Positions 12,927 through 26,590 of a DNA stretch of 64,000 bases are shown here, one piece after another. The notes under the pieces were generated by a model, which saw only the letters and a list, made by a program, of their open reading frames with translations, was not told the origin of the DNA and did no database searches. Made by a program: the position numbers and the translations under genes. The stretch is from Paralichthys olivaceus. Its lineage: Eukaryota > Chordata > Actinopteri > Pleuronectiformes > Paralichthyidae. The stretch spans positions 18,856,439 to 18,920,438 of the forward strand of contig NC_091105.1 in assembly GCF_024713975.1 (NCBI RefSeq), read 5' to 3'. Each line of letters opens with the position of its first letter. Positions within the stretch are counted from its first letter, which is position 1.

Positions 12927-13094
12927 AATAAATAATTTGACGAGCTTATTCTTAGGCTTTTTTGACATTGATATTCAAACTGTGGTTTAACTATGTTCTG
13001 TTAATTGCTGAGAAAGTACTTTTTTCCCCAGTTGATTCTGCCAAGTGCAGTGTGCTTTGACAATATTGTAATTCACTATGGTCATGTTAATAAA
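12927..13094 (+). terminator. Poly(A) signals of the secreted-protein gene
   Basis: AATAAA occurs at 12927-12932 and again at 13089-13094, 100 and 262 bases after the stop codon. The second is followed by a T/G-rich stretch suited to cleavage. Confidence 0.5.
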
Positions 13095-14049
13095 GTCTCT
13101 TTGAATTTGAATATTTGAAGTACAGTTTTGTGGAAAGTTTTTTGATAAGCCTGCTTAACACTTAGCATGAAAGTGTGTTTGAACAGTATGGAAACTGTTC
13201 AAATGTGTGTCCACACTGTGGATTATTATTTTGCTCAGTATCGAGAGACATGGATGTTTCTGTGTGTGTGAGGACAGTTCCATCCTTATGTGTGGTCTTC
13301 ACTGTTTAATCTCAAATTCTCTTACTGCAGAGTATTTTCATAAATAGTCTTTTAGCGATAACGTCGTATTTATCCATTAAGATAACAAAATCCAATGGGT
13401 TGCGAGATATGAGCAGTCAGACAATCGGATTTTTCCCAATGAATCACCACTTTTATGGATGTAACACTGAGAGTGAGTGCACCTGCAGTGTTGGTGAATA
13501 TCTGTCATTCTAAGCTACAGGGAAATGTGTGTGTACAAAAACAATGAGTTGTTATGTATGAAGAGTTTGGATGATAATTCTAACATTTGTCTTCCCTTTC
13601 TCTGTTAAATTTACAAAGCTAGAAAAGCTTCAGCAAAGTTAAAGGATAGTTTTACAGTTTTGTCTGGAAATAGCAGTTGAAAATGTGAACAGGCTTTGCT
13701 TGCTTTAATCAGTTCTTATTAAATGTATGTTTCTCTAAAGCTAATATTCCATTAAACTTGGTGGAAGGATGTGGTATGGGTCAGTGAAGAACACATTAAA
13801 TGTTTATGTGGTTCTAGATCAGGGGGCAGATCCAGGAATGTTTTCGTTTTATTGTTTTTGCAAAGTATAATGTTTTTCGATCAATTTTTATTCAGTGTAA
13901 TTTGGTGCAGCTTTGTTTAAGAATCCAGATCTATTAAATTAAAAATTTGTTTCAAAAGGGGACTGTTGGGCTTTTGTAACTTTTCTTAAACATACTTAAT
14001 ATAATCCTTAATGGGTAGATATATAATTTATATTAAATAATACATATGG

Positions 14050-14058
14050 ATGGATGGG

Positions 14059-14098
<40 letters not shown>
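14050..14098 (+). repeat. GATA microsatellite
   Basis: GGATGGATGGGTA leads into uninterrupted GATA units up to 14098. Confidence 0.95.
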
Positions 14099-15149
14099 AG
14101 GGGAATGGGTTGTTTAGTACTTTCTTCTTAGATCTTATAACCTACTGTCAAAAAGTACAGACAAACATTTAAAAACTCTGGATATGAAAGTTCTGCAGAG
14201 CTTTAGTAATGTGTACGAACCCCAATATCAGCTTGAATAGCAGGCAGTCAATCAAAGTGTTGACTCTAATGACTTGTGAAACAAGGCAGCACACACCTTC
14301 ATGACCGAAAGGCACAAACTCTCACAAAACTCACTCTCAATATTATGATGACAAAGCACCCTCACGCCTGCAGTCCTCAAAACCCACAGAAGGGCCTCAT
14401 TCATCTTGTGCTCCCCTCTGTTGCCGATGAGAGGACACCGCTCGAATCGCTGTTCGTTCACAGGTTGAATTCACATTTGATTTGATACTCCCACTGAAAA
14501 TATTACAGGCCTCCTGAAAGGACCCATGAACAGGGAGGACCAATCTTAGTAGGTAAGAGAGATTTATAGGATCCTTTCTGTGCAGAAGTATGTGAAACAT
14601 TACTGCCTGATTTTGTAACAGGACCCAAAGGTGCCTCAAAATCCTTCAGAGACCTCTCACTGTCAATATGTTAAAACACTGAGCTACTACTACATTAGCA
14701 ATTAAAGTTATAAAGCTCGAGATGCCATCTCTGGTGGAATGCATTTGAATAAAACTGATTTAGAGTTCTATTTGAAATGACGTGCGCAAACCATTGGTTG
14801 CAGCAAGCACACCTTGAGCAGCTGCACAGTTAAAAATGCAACAGGAAAAGAATTTGTGTGGTTATGTTGTCTTTGGGAAACACAACTTGCAGGAGAGTAG
14901 GCAACTGTCCCACAGAGATAGCAGAGCATTAAAAAAACAGGGCTTCTGATGTAGAAGCTGCCCTTCAACATGATTTTGTGTACATTACTATTCATAAAGG
15001 GCACAATGTTGCCGTCAATGTTAAATCCAAAAATAAAGTGTTTTTTTTTCTTTGGCCCTAATGTGAAACTTTCAAGGATTGCAGTATTTTGCACTTTGGG
15101 ACTAATTATCTTATCGATGTAAAATACACCAACTACAGGCAACCAAAAG

Positions 15150-15360
15150 GTAGACTGTAGACTGCTTTCAGACATGCACTGAACTACGATGTGAGTCGGG
15201 GGGTTGATGGCGTTTCTAACATGTGACAGGTGCAAAAATGAAAAAATATAAACTAAACAAATGTGTTTTGTGGTGATAAGAGCCGACGACAGTGTGAATG
15301 TGCTGTAAACAAAATCATGTGACCTCCGCAGCAGAATTAATACGTTTCCTACTGCCTCTG
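15150..15360 (-). repeat. Interspersed repeat family F, copy 1
   Basis: On the - strand it translates to the same peptide pattern (VLILLRRSHDFVYST, then FLHLSHVRNAINPP) as the copy at 45.0 kb, and the + strand carries CTTTCAGACATGCACTGAAC, shared with 29.65 kb. The matching translation reflects shared repeat DNA, not a protein gene. Confidence 0.6.
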
Positions 15361-16250
15361 CCTGCTGTACCACCTCTCTCCTGAATAATGCAGAGAATTT
15401 ATTGTTCTTGTTAATGCGCCTGTGCAGAGATCCTCCTGCTGCGTTCTGCATGTGTGAAAGGCAAACAGTGAATAAAGTCTGGACTCAATTCTCCGGATCT
15501 GCAGGTCATGTTTGAAATGTCTTGTGTCGGCTTTTTTCATATGACCAGCACCTTGCATGTTTTATTCGCTGCTGCTTTGAGACTTATGGCATCTATTTAA
15601 CAATTCCACAAATCCCTGACATCTTGAAAACTGTTTGTATTTTCTGCTTCATGCGGCTTTGCACATGCATGTGTATTGTAAAGGGCACAGGAAAATGCAG
15701 TGTTGGTTTGATCAATGTTAGTCATACATTCAATATTTATCACATTTTAAGAAACAGCTAACCGGTGCCCTGGGACTCGGCTGGGATTCGTCAATCTAAG
15801 TAAAATTGATGATCACGACAAGGACAACTGATTGTCCAGTCCTGCTGAGAGTTCACTGACCTTTGAATAAACCGATGAACAGCTCTTTGTGCAGCAGTCG
15901 TGGCTTCAGGGTTCCAATGTTTAGGTTTTGCATTTAGTACTGTGTATGTGTTACCATTTTGTTTTTACCATAACTGTACTCATCATTAGTCCAAATGAAT
16001 TATGTTATTTTCATGTTCTGGTAAGGTCTGGGGTAAACTTGCATCAATTACAGTTAAGCTTATAATCCTCCATTGTTAGTCAATGGAATGTCCCGAAAAA
16101 TGACACATGCAAATGCTTGTGAGTGCGGGTATGTCAGCTTATGACATGTGCAACTATTACAGCCGTTACCCTGACATGCTCATGACATGCAAATCTCTCG
16201 CACCATAAAACCGTCCATACGCAGATAATAGAGCAGATTTACAAACTGCG

Positions 16251-16278
16251 CCCCCCCCCCCCCACACACACACACACA
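16251..16278 (+). repeat. Poly(C) run joined to CA repeat
   Basis: Thirteen C followed by AC units. Length may be uncertain in the assembly. Confidence 0.9.
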
Positions 16279-16406
16279 CTCTGTTCATCTTAAACATCCT
16301 TCAATGGAAATCAAACTGAAGGCAGCTCTTAGCAGAAAGTGGCTCTGAAGTTTCTCTCTGCCTGTCCATGCTTAACAGAAGACAGGTTTTCTCTGAGTAG
16401 ATGGCT

Positions 16407-16410
<4 letters not shown>

Positions 16411-16438
<28 letters not shown>
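16411..16438 (+). repeat. GT microsatellite
   Basis: Fourteen GT units. Confidence 0.95.
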
Positions 16439-17370
16439 TGAGGTTGAGGTGGGGGGTAGGGAGGGGTCCTAACTCTTTGACAGAATTGTAAAGCGGCAGA
16501 ATGAACAGATGTCTCCCAATGATTAATGTTCCCCCTGCCTTGCCTCAGAGGAGCTGCGTGCCCATGCATCTCTAACCCTACACCCACCTCCTCCCCAGCA
16601 CTCTATAAAACTAATTTCTTTAACTCGAACCTTTCTCTGTCTTCTCTGGTTTCATCTCGACTCTTTCTCCTCTTATAACTTCTCTCCCTGTCGAAACCTC
16701 AATTTCTGGTATATGTCTTGTGTATTGTTTTTGTGTAAAATTAAAAGGAAGTGGTACATTTTCTGTTTTGTTTTCAGTCAATAACGTGAGACTGAGAAGC
16801 ATCACATAAAGTCCTATTCAAAGGTTTTTAATGGGAACCCCTTTGTGATGTGACTGTGATGGTGATGCTGTGTGTCAGTCAGAGACAGAGACAAATAGAA
16901 ACTGTAATTTTAAACCTCAAAAACATTTGTCCAGTGGTGTAAGCCTGACCCCTATTGGCTGGAGTAAGAATGCAATTATTTATTGTGATTGTTATTATTA
17001 ATATGATTATTTATTGTTTGTGTAATATGCAAAGGATCAATCAATAATGCCTTTTTTTTCTTCCTCCTGTCAGTATTTGAATTTATCCCAGCATGCATTA
17101 AAATGGACAACATGCGAACATGCTGAGCAGCTGCCTCCCACATCACAGTGCATGTTCCATTAAACAGTCCCCCCCCCTGGTATTCTCTAAACATACAGCT
17201 ATATAATTACCTCAAAACAATTTGACTTATGAATTGACCAGACAGAATAAAATGCGCAATAATTGCTTTATAAAAGCTGCATCTTTTATTTTCTCAAAAC
17301 ATCCTCCTCCGTTTACCTCCTCCTGTCTTTTAATGTTTTTAATTTTGGAAAAGACCACCAAAGAGCCACA

Positions 17371-17384
17371 GCGCCCCCTGTTGT
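17371..17384 (-). promoter_or_regulatory. Candidate CTCF site (core match about 12/14)
   Basis: On the - strand ACAACAGGGGGCGC keeps the AGGGGGCGC half that contributes most to binding. Intergenic. Confidence 0.35.
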
Positions 17385-17869
17385 AGCTGTGAGGCAAAGA
17401 CGTAACCCACACACGGTCTCCGGGGAAATTGCCCATTAAAATCCAACACTGCATGGTAATGAATACCAGGCCTATGGTAAAGGGCTCGCATTAAATATTT
17501 ACACTTTCACTTAATATTTCATGTGGTAATTTTATATTTAAATTGGATTTAATTTTTAATATAAATACAGAGCTAAGTGGGGGTATAGTATTCTCAAACA
17601 TCAGTCTATACACCTTCCATATTGACTTAGGGAGTAAATATGACGCGGACAGCATACATATGTACATCCTCAGAGCAAGAAAAGCACAAACTAGGACAGA
17701 CAGACTGAAAATATTGTGTCGTGGCAGCACTGGGTTTGGCACTGGAGTTAAGAATTGTGTTCCTCTGGGTTGAAATGGTGTGAGGGGGGGAGTGGGATCA
17801 GATCAGTCATTTTATTGAGGCCTCAGGTGATGCGTATTAAGTTTTTAACATGTACAGGGTTAACTAGAG

Positions 17870-18060
17870 ACATTGACTGTAGGCGTGAGTGTGAGAGTGA
17901 ATGATGGTTTGTCTCTGTATGTTGGCTCTGTGATACACTGGCGACCTGTCCAGGGTGTACACCGCCTCTCGTCTAATGTCACCTGGGATTGGCTCCAGCT
18001 CTCTGTGCAAACCTCAAGAGGATTTACAGTATAGATGATGGCTGGATGGATGAAATTCAA
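17870..18060 (+). repeat. Same interspersed repeat, tail part
   Basis: ACACTGGCGACCTGTCCAGG then GGGATTGGCTCCAGC and a GATGGCTGGATGGATGAA tail are the recurring 3' half of this abundant fish repeat. Confidence 0.75.
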
Positions 18061-18869
18061 TCATCATGTATTCGAACTGCGCCTACTGTGACATTACCCA
18101 AGATACCTGCCCTTTAGCCTGGTTCCTTCCTGTCACTTTGAAAACTTCCTGTTTTCACACTCAGGTTCAAGCTTTGAGCACCAGCTGATTGCTTTGATAT
18201 TTTTCTTGCTTTTTGACAACATAAACTTTGGATCATACATGGCCTACTTGAGTACACACCTTGCTTATTTGAATCTTCATCAAATCCTTTCTTCTGGCAA
18301 AACATATTTTTGTACAACTAATTTGCTTTGTCTGATACAGTATGGACATTGTGGTTGGGTTAGGCTACCAAAAGTGAAGTTAACTACAAATAACTTTTCA
18401 GGAGCAGGGCCACACCTGTAAATCCAACATACTGTATATGCTTTCAACCCATGATCTGTTTGTCTCAGAGTTTCCTACCCACTGTTTCCCCTCCTTTCAA
18501 CCATTCAGTACTCTACCTCATCCCTACATTCTTCTTCTCTCCTGCTCTAACTTATTATTCAGTTTGGTGCATACCTCTAGCATGTTTCATGAGACAGAAC
18601 CCTCCGCCCGACCACCTACTCCCAGAGCAGCCTATGAGACGCATCTTCACCTCAACCTCTCAACATCCAATATGAAGAGGAGAACATTGAAAAACACTGC
18701 CAGCTAAAATTGCAGATATGCTGAATAAAAATCTTCCCTTTATCTTGGTCTCTCTTGTGCAAATCTTTACAGCAAGTATGCCTGAAGATCAACCAGTAGA
18801 ACATGAATGAATTTATTATCATTTGTCTTATCCTTGATGATGCTAAACCTTTCATACCCAACACTGAAC

Positions 18870-19065
18870 CAAGGAGAAGGAACTAACCTACCATCAGTGG
18901 ATGAGTTCACCTATTTGGACACTACTGTCGGATATGATAGAGCAGCAGTGACAGCTGACTCAGCAAAACCAACCAGAGTTGAGCAATGTCTGCACCTGAT
19001 ACATCAGCATCAACACCAGGCTGAGACTGGACCAGAGCTTTGAATGTTGGGGTCAAGCAGTCAAA
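18870..19065 (+). mobile_element. Possible heavily decayed LINE reverse-transcriptase fragment
   Basis: The + strand reads VDEFTYLDTTVGYD, close to the VxxFTYLGSxV block of RTE-like LINE polymerases, and then loses similarity through frameshifts. Short and weak; could be chance. Confidence 0.3.
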
Positions 19066-22000
19066 GGACTATCACAGTAATAATGGTATTATATTACATT
19101 TGATTAAAAAAAAAAATGTTCATGCAAATAAGCATAATACAACAGGAATGCATCCTCCAGTAATTCATAGCTAAAGTCACACAGCATATTGTTGTACTGC
19201 ACTATACTATTTATTCAAAGCTGCACAATCACAATGTTTTATGTGAACAATGAATCAAATAAGTGTAACATGAAAGGTGCAATGACAAACCCACAAAGAG
19301 TTATGACCAACTCTGCACTTCCCCTCAGCTTTATGGTGCTTCAGTTATTGTTCTCTGGCTTAGAATCAAGCCCGTCTCAAGTCACAGCAGGCTGTTGTTA
19401 TTTTTGGGCAAAGAAGCTCCGATGATACCAATGTACCTGCCCAGCACCAGACAGCAGAAACACAGAGCTGGTGAACAGTAAGCAGCATTTAACAGCCAGA
19501 TATCTGAAGAAATGAAAATAAAAAAACAGGAGAGTGAATTTTGGACATGGATTCATCAGGTGGAAACAAAAACAGTCTAAAAAAAAAAACAATTCAATAA
19601 GATTCAATGATTCTCTTTAAAATATATGGTCACATGAGCAATGCTTTTTTTGGAAACATGAGATAAATTGTACTACTTCTCCACCACTTGAAATCACACT
19701 ACTCTCCCCTTGGGAAATAAAGCTAAACCCTCTCCCACATGGCATTGGCAGGCATCAATATAAATTACACAGAGATAGTGAGGGAGAATTTTTTTTTTTT
19801 ATCTACTTTTGATAAAATTCCAAATAGTAATTTCTTGGTACACCCAAACGAGATGGGGATCTTGACATACAGCGCAGATTGGTGAGGATTAAATTGAATT
19901 TAAAAATCTGACCTATTTGGCATAGCTTTATCTGTGTGGGCACAGCACAAAAAGTGTGAGTGACAGATTTCTCCACACGACAACAAGAGCTGAGACAGCA
20001 CACAAGGATATCTGAGGGTATGTCATCGTCGTCAGTGGCCATCGGGTGAGCTGTCATTTCAAACATTCAGCCCAGAGGAGGAACAGACAGCACAGAGGAG
20101 ATCTGTCTCCAGAGAGGAAAGTGAGGATATAGCTTCCCCACGATTACCTTTTTTTTTTTGCTCTCGGCAGACATTGTGAGGTTTGCTGAAGAGGAAAGCA
20201 AAGGAGAGGGTTCAACAGACTTTTCCCATCAAAGCAAAGAGTGCCGACAGAACTGATCAATCACTGGAATGAACTTCAGCTAGATGAGGTCTTGACAGAT
20301 TGTTAGTTCTGCAGTGTGACACACTTCTACACCCATTTATCTACTGAATGGTTCATTCATCTTAATTCCATCCTTCACCCCAAAGATCAGTACGTTTTAT
20401 CAATAATCAGTAGTGGTGACAGGAATCAAACCGCTCAGGATCACACACCACAGTTGCAGTAATCTATATATGAACTTCTCTTCTCATAGTTGCACCAGCT
20501 CTATCTGAATCATTCCAACACATTGTTTAGCAGGTGAGGCCATTAAGACTGAAAACCAAGATCTTCAAATCTATTGTACTTTTCTGCATGATGATAGTGG
20601 AAAACATTCTGGGTTGGCTGCTGACTTGTTTCTAAAGGCTCAATCAGCTAACAGCTCTCACCTGCCCTGATCGATCCTCTGGTACAGGTGAAGGTAATCG
20701 CCCAGCCCCCCTCACCTCCACATGCCCCCATCACCACATTCAGGCCAGGGAGTCATCCGGCTGCCTCTACAATGACCAATGGCCAGAGCAAAAGAGTAAA
20801 TACAATTAGATAATACAATCAAATCATAAGAAGCTGAAGTTTTCCTGTAAGTGTTAGACATCATGACAATCATTTCCCGAAATCTTCCTGAAATCTGCGT
20901 GTGCATACTCAATACACAAATACATTTACATATACTGTGTGCAAATATTCAGTGTACTATAGAATGTGGTTAGGGAAGGGGGCCTGGCAGATTCTGTTTA
21001 AGGCTCCCAAAATTCTCATTAGGTGCCTCATGACTCACTGCAAACCACACTGCATCTCATCTTTGCTGGTTTTGTATTCCACCCATGTAATGTTATGTAA
21101 AATTGCATAATGTGACATTGCCTTTACTTCCCTGTAAGATTTTCTCTCAGAGGTCAACATGTCTTTAGTCTTTCAATTCAACCTCTTCACAATTTTCACA
21201 GCTACATTTGTTCTCACTTCCCCTTTTCATGTGTTTTTAAATTTTCCACTGTGTTATTTCAGTTTCAAACTATTCCGCTTTTTGTTGTGTCATGACTTGC
21301 GAAAAAGGTTTACTTAAAGCATTTGTTATTGTACAGTACATTTCCATCTGATGTGTCAGAATGTAGCCTTAGTTCAGAGTTCAAACACCCATCATCCACA
21401 CAGATGAATGGAATGTGCACTTAAATTGCTCCATTGAAGGTCGCTCCAATCATCTGAGATGGAAGTACATCCTCATAAACCACTTTTCTATAGGATGCAT
21501 CTCCCCATGAATATGAATCAGAACATGGAGCTGGTGGGTTGAGGGATGGAGGTAGCTGTCCAGTTTTCACAGTGGAGGCACTGATCCCAATGTCAGCATG
21601 GCAGGAGAGGACAAAGCTTTCATTAAGGCAGGGGATATGGTGCATTTACATCAGACGTGCACATGCAGAAAGAAGCTTGCTGAGCAGCATTCCCATCTTA
21701 ATCAGTCAGCTGAGCATGGAGCAACATGGGCGGATACAACACTGACGGTGCTATCCCTGGCCATCTTAATAGACTAATCAGAATCACTTTGGTTCATTTA
21801 GATGTTGAGATCATCGAAAAGAAACTCATTTGTTGGTTAACCTGCTCTAAAAGTATCTAAAGTGCCACTATCTTCTGCAGGGGAAAGCAATAGATAAGAT
21901 GAATGCTACCACCCAAGGAGGACCATCTTATGATGCAGACATCATAAGCATCAGTGGCAGGGTTGGAAAGTCCTTGCCATTTTCAGTGTGCTCTGGTCTT

Positions 22001-25000
22001 GGGCATGAAACTCCTGGACTGAAAATTGGCCCAGCTCTGGCCCTGATGTTAGACATTTATTCAGATAACGGGAAACAGCATTCATCATTGTTAGCTTCCT
22101 CCTCTTATTGCTATAATTTCGGGTTATTATCCAACTCCTTTCTCTTATTTAGGAGTAAAACAGCAGAAATGACACAGAAAGTAGAGCAAATGTAATATTT
22201 ACTGTTTGCATCTGGGAAATAAAAGGTCGGGATTATATGATTTATATTATTTATCTTTTTTTTTCTCAGAACACATAAATGGCCTTCTTTGGCTCTGATG
22301 AAAAGTAAAGTCTGTAAACTTTGGATCACAAAACACAGATCTGTGTATTTGTCATTTATATTAATGACAACCACCATCACCAGCCTATGAAACCAGATGG
22401 AAACATGTGGCACTAATAATACTGTTTTTAATGAGACTCTACCTTTTTGTGCTTTGGAGCTGAAAACAAACTTTGCTACTATGCTCACAATGGTAGTGCT
22501 ATCATGCTGGTGTTAAGTGGGTATAATGTGTGTTATGTTCACCATCACAGTAAGGTGTGTTAGCATGCAAACATTTGCTGCTAAACCTTAATCTCAGTGT
22601 CATTTTGACCTCATAGATGAAAAGTCAGGAGATGTTTAAAAATAAATTAAAAATGCTATCATCAATTGAATGTAAAATATTGGATTAATGGATACTTAAA
22701 GGGGAACACAACATGCATTTTCTCATCTGTGCCCAGGTATGAATTTTTAGTTATGTTTATATTTAAATTGTTTTTATTATTTTACCTGATTTATTTATTT
22801 TTTAAAAATTTTTTTTTCTCTATCTGCCAAGCAGATTATATTGGCCAACCCAATATTTGGTGCAGATCCAGGATTTTTTTTTTTTTTTACTTTGTTTTTA
22901 TTGCAAGTTCGGGAGTTTTTCAACATTTTCCTGGGGAATAATTCTTGTATCTCTATGAAACAAGATCTGGCACATTCAGTGGACTGATATCTGTTAGTGT
23001 ATCAGTGACAGAGTTGGAACACTATTAATTCTGACGTGAACGATTGTTGCTTAAAAATATATATATAAAAAAAACAAAAAACATTGACGTGATCAGAATA
23101 AGCATTCAACATATTATTGCTCCTTAAATTGCTTCTGAGCTTTGTTTCCAAAGATGACGCAGACATCATGTGGGTGTGGCAGCAGAGCATAATGTTTGTT
23201 GTGTGATGTGTTTAAGGCTCATAAACCTGATTAGGACAGAATAAAAAACAACCCATATGATGCCCCTTTGTCTGTATCATTGAGACACAGTGTGAGTGTT
23301 GGGGGTGTGTGTGTGTGTGTGTGTGTGTGTGGAGGTTATGAGGGACAGAGCCTTATAGAGAGGCAGGTGAAAACAGAGTTTATATGGATCCGTCCTGACC
23401 TCTGAAAGAGAGAGAAAAGCAAGCACGGAAGAGTTTATTAGATTACCACTGATCTCTGGTGACAAACTGTCCTTCCAGGTATACAAACATAGGGGAGACA
23501 CAGACTGATTTCCAGCTCAGTAGTGCCACCAAGTGGACAAGTTATTTCAGACTCAACTGCAGTCAATGGCTCTGATCTACTGCAAAATAACAATAGGACT
23601 TGGAGATTTTTTTTCCCCTAGCAAAATCAATGTTTTAATCAATAACTTGTTTAATACAACACTTCAGGATCAAGGAACACAGCTTTATTGGAACTTTATG
23701 GTTCTACAAGGAATTTAAAAGAGAAACAAATTACTAAGATTTGTTGTTATCAGGTGATGTAGTCCCTGTAAATCAATTGGAAGGTGACAGCAGTGTCTCA
23801 CTTTTTGAGACGTGGGGCGACCACTTGCTTTACATTTGGATCATAGGTGTGAGCCTCTTGGAACAGTTTTTACAGTTCAGGCAATCACTCAAAGTCACAA
23901 ACACATTTATACATATACACATGGGCATGATGAACAAACGTGACCACACATGGTCTCCTGTGAGGTGAAGCTGTGAGTGCACCTGTATACAAGTCACACA
24001 TCATCTATCACTTGGGTAATCGCATATATGTAAATATGAAGAATCAGCCTAGATGAATCATTTCTTGTTCATTAAAGTGGTATACAATGGCCATTACAAG
24101 TTCCAAAAACAGAAATTAATATATTTAAAACAGAGTTTGAATTACGATGAGGATTAGCTTCCTCTGACAGAGGCTTAAGGTCCCTTAGCAGCAAAAGAAT
24201 TTAGTCTCAGTAACAATCTCTGATACAGGATGTGTGCAGGGTAATTCATTTTTCACTAAGCATGGCTCATGGGCTGCTTTCATAAATGATTGTATGTCCC
24301 TGTGTGTATTCATTGTGCAATAATGTGTGTCTAATCAGTGATTCCGAATGACTGGTCACTTAATCAGTCAATAAGCTCTTTATTTATTGCACCAATGTTG
24401 ATTGCACTACTGTTTTCATAACCTCAGCTGTTTTTGCACTGCAATACCTACAGATTCAGTCATTTCTGTATCGGTATGTGCCTTAGTGCTGTCACTTTAT
24501 TCTTATTTATCTTATGTCTTACTACATCATCTTCGTTTCTGATTTTAGTTCTGGTCTGACTTACTGGATGACTTACTGGATGTCAGATTAATGTGGATAA
24601 CTAAGGCAATATTGAAATACAATTCTATGTTGTTCAATAATTTTGTGTATTTAAAATCTGTGAACTGGTTCCGTTGTGCCTCACTCAGTGAAACAAGTTG
24701 GAGCATTTATGTGTTTGAGTGGTGAGATCAGATAAGACTTGTTTATCTCTTTCTATTGCTCCAGATTACAATAACATAACAGAGTACTGACAATTAAACA
24801 ATAGAGTCTAAACAACTATAAGTGCAAATAAAATATAGTGTACACAGAGTAAATGCAGAACCAATGTCTAATAGAAGTAACAATAGTGAAATGAAATAAA
24901 GCAATGAAAATAAAAGAGATATTGCACATGATATTGAACATTATATGGTAAATGAAAAACAAAACAAACATTCCACACAGTTTTTGTCAGTGTTGAATTA

Positions 25001-25099
25001 AAATGCAGGCCTCCATAAGAACAGATGAAACAAGCTCATGAGCAAAATGTCCCAAAACGTTTTAGACTCCACCGCAGCTGAAAGAAGACCCGCCCCCAC
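19066..25099. other. Intergenic, no gene seen
   Basis: AT-rich with homopolymer runs and a GT repeat. The 98- and 125-codon frames near 22 kb overlap on opposite strands and show no coding character. Confidence 0.5.
23305..23330 (+). repeat. GT microsatellite
   Basis: Thirteen GT units after GGGG. Confidence 0.95.
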
Positions 25100-25330
25100 C
25101 CTGTCTGTGATTGGGTTATCCCAAAATTAAATAAAGAATTCCCTTTAAGGACCAATGGTCACTCTCCATGCCGGGCGCTGACCAATCAGAGACAGGGTTA
25201 GAGGCGGGGTTTCGAGGGGAAAAGCTGCCTGAGTTTTCATTTCTTATGACGCATTCGATTCTAACCAATCAGCTCGATGTTTACACCCGGGTGCTGTCGC
25301 GGGAACCGTACTCCTAATCCAAACACGGAA
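25100..25330 (+). promoter_or_regulatory. cep162 promoter region with CCAAT boxes and CpGs
   Basis: This block is markedly richer in G+C and CpG than the flanking DNA. It has CCAATCAG twice (about 25184 and 25266), GACCAATGG near 25152, an inverted CCAAT (ATTGG) near 25108, a CRE-like TATGACGCA near 25246 and an E2F-like TCGCGGGAA near 25298. No TATA box is evident. Repeated CCAAT boxes in a TATA-less CpG promoter suit a housekeeping or cell-cycle-linked centriole gene. I do not see a good RFX X-box here. Confidence 0.55.
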
Positions 25331-25377
25331 GTGTCGGATCCATCCAGTGTCAGAGAAGCTGCGGTCCAGTGATTCAC
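25330..25377 (+). other. cep162: Likely non-coding first exon (5' UTR) of cep162
   Basis: A good donor (CAC followed by GTGAGT) at 25378 follows a short stretch just downstream of the CCAAT-rich promoter. The first coding exon has its own acceptor (TTTTTCTCAG ending at 27348) and 42 bases of leader before the ATG at 27391, so a separate 5' UTR exon must exist upstream. The start of this exon is not visible; 25330 is a guess. Another donor (GGAG followed by GTAGAT) near 25418 is an alternative end. Confidence 0.5.
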
Positions 25378-25894
25378 GTGAGTTCCGTCCAAAGAAGTAA
25401 ATAATATCCCGCTTGGAGGTAGATTAAGAAGTTAGCTTGCTGCTGGAGTCAGCTAACGGTACTAGCTACAGATGAACGCTAGCTGTTAGCTGTTTGCTTT
25501 GTAAAGTTCCGGCAGTGCATACATGCAGCATTCTGTTCCAGTAGCACCACCTTTACCTTTGGTCGACAGTGTGTCAGTTCATAGGTTTTCCTTCAGTATT
25601 CCTCAAGTAAAAGTAGTAAAAGTTGTGCCTGGTCTCTTCTCTTCCAATTCATGAAAACTGATTTAGCCAAAGCTTCACGTCCACAATTTAAATGTAGTTG
25701 ACGATCGGCGGAACAGCTTTATTTTGACAGCTGTGACAGGAAGTGATACCCTTTCGTCCTTTGTTTTGACGCTTAACTGACACAGTTCCTTGTTAATGGT
25801 CTCTATTCTTAGTGGTTTAAAATTCCACTGCCTACAATGTTGTGGAGCATACTGGGTTATTATTTTCCAACTGAATTCAAGTGTATCATTCTTT

Positions 25895-26111
25895 GTCAGA
25901 AATTGTGGATCAAAGAGATTTTACAGTAGAGTAAATATTGCACATAAAGTTCATTATTTTGAATTGAAAAAGGCATTGAGGCTGACTTTCTCCGAAATGA
26001 TACAGTAAAGATGCTTGATACTGAGTGAGTGAACAGTCAGGATGGTCCTGAGGACAACTGTGTCAGCCTTCGTCAGAAATTATGGATCAGAGGGATTTTA
26101 CAGTGGCGTAA
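25895..26111 (+). repeat. Diverged tandem duplication in cep162 intron 1
   Basis: GTCAGAAATTGTGGATCAAA at 25895 recurs as GTCAGAAATTATGGATCAGA at 26072. Both are followed by GATTTTACAGT, so about 40 bases are shared at a 177-base offset. Confidence 0.6.
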
Positions 26112-26459
26112 TAGGTTTGCTCGCTCCGATCATGGACTTCATGCATTTGCCATACATTCTGTAATACGGGGCGGGCGCACTTGAAATCAGGAAAAGACGA
26201 ACGTCTGCTCACTTGACCGCAGCTTTATATGGGAGATGCATATTGGTGCTTCTAAGCTTGATCCTAACTTTGGGTAGGTGAATCGGTTTCTGAGAAATAA
26301 AGGTAAAATATTGATATAAGGAGGGCAGATATTCAGCATTCAATTCACTGAAATCAATTATTCAAAGGGCAAGTGTTTTTGTCAACCTGGTTTTTCTGTG
26401 AAATAAACTTTTGTCCTACTCTTTGTATTGATTTACAGCTGTTCATGAACAGACCTGTT

Positions 26460-26590
26460 ATTTTAAAATGTGTATACATTTGGCACAAATGTTCATTTGG
26501 ATTCAAAGATAAAGTGATTGGATGCTGGTGAAAGTTTACTGTGACACCTCTAAACGTGATTTTAGTCATAACTTAATATTCATTTTGACA
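26460..26590 (+). repeat. Intronic repeat family E, copy 1
   Basis: CATTTGGCACAAATGTTCAT then TGGATTCAAAGATAAAGTGA and TGACACCTCTAAACG match the copies at 37.9 and 42.9 kb. All three are in cep162 introns and in the same orientation. It is a non-coding fish repeat of unknown class. Confidence 0.6.

Larger units (their letters stand above)
13095..17869. other. Intergenic, microsatellites and one repeat copy
   Basis: Contains the GATA, C/CA and GT tracts, family F copy 1 and a weak CTCF-like site. The 227-codon - strand frame at 14768-15451 lies mostly over repeat DNA and is not accepted as a gene. Confidence 0.5.

Noticed and set aside
14768..15451. 227-codon - strand ORF, the longest in the window
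   Set aside because: Its centre is interspersed repeat family F, and the same peptide pattern reappears at 45 kb in repeat DNA; no splice or poly(A) context.
23526..23539. CTCF-like CCACCAAGTGGACA
   Set aside because: Loses two key core positions; too weak to list.
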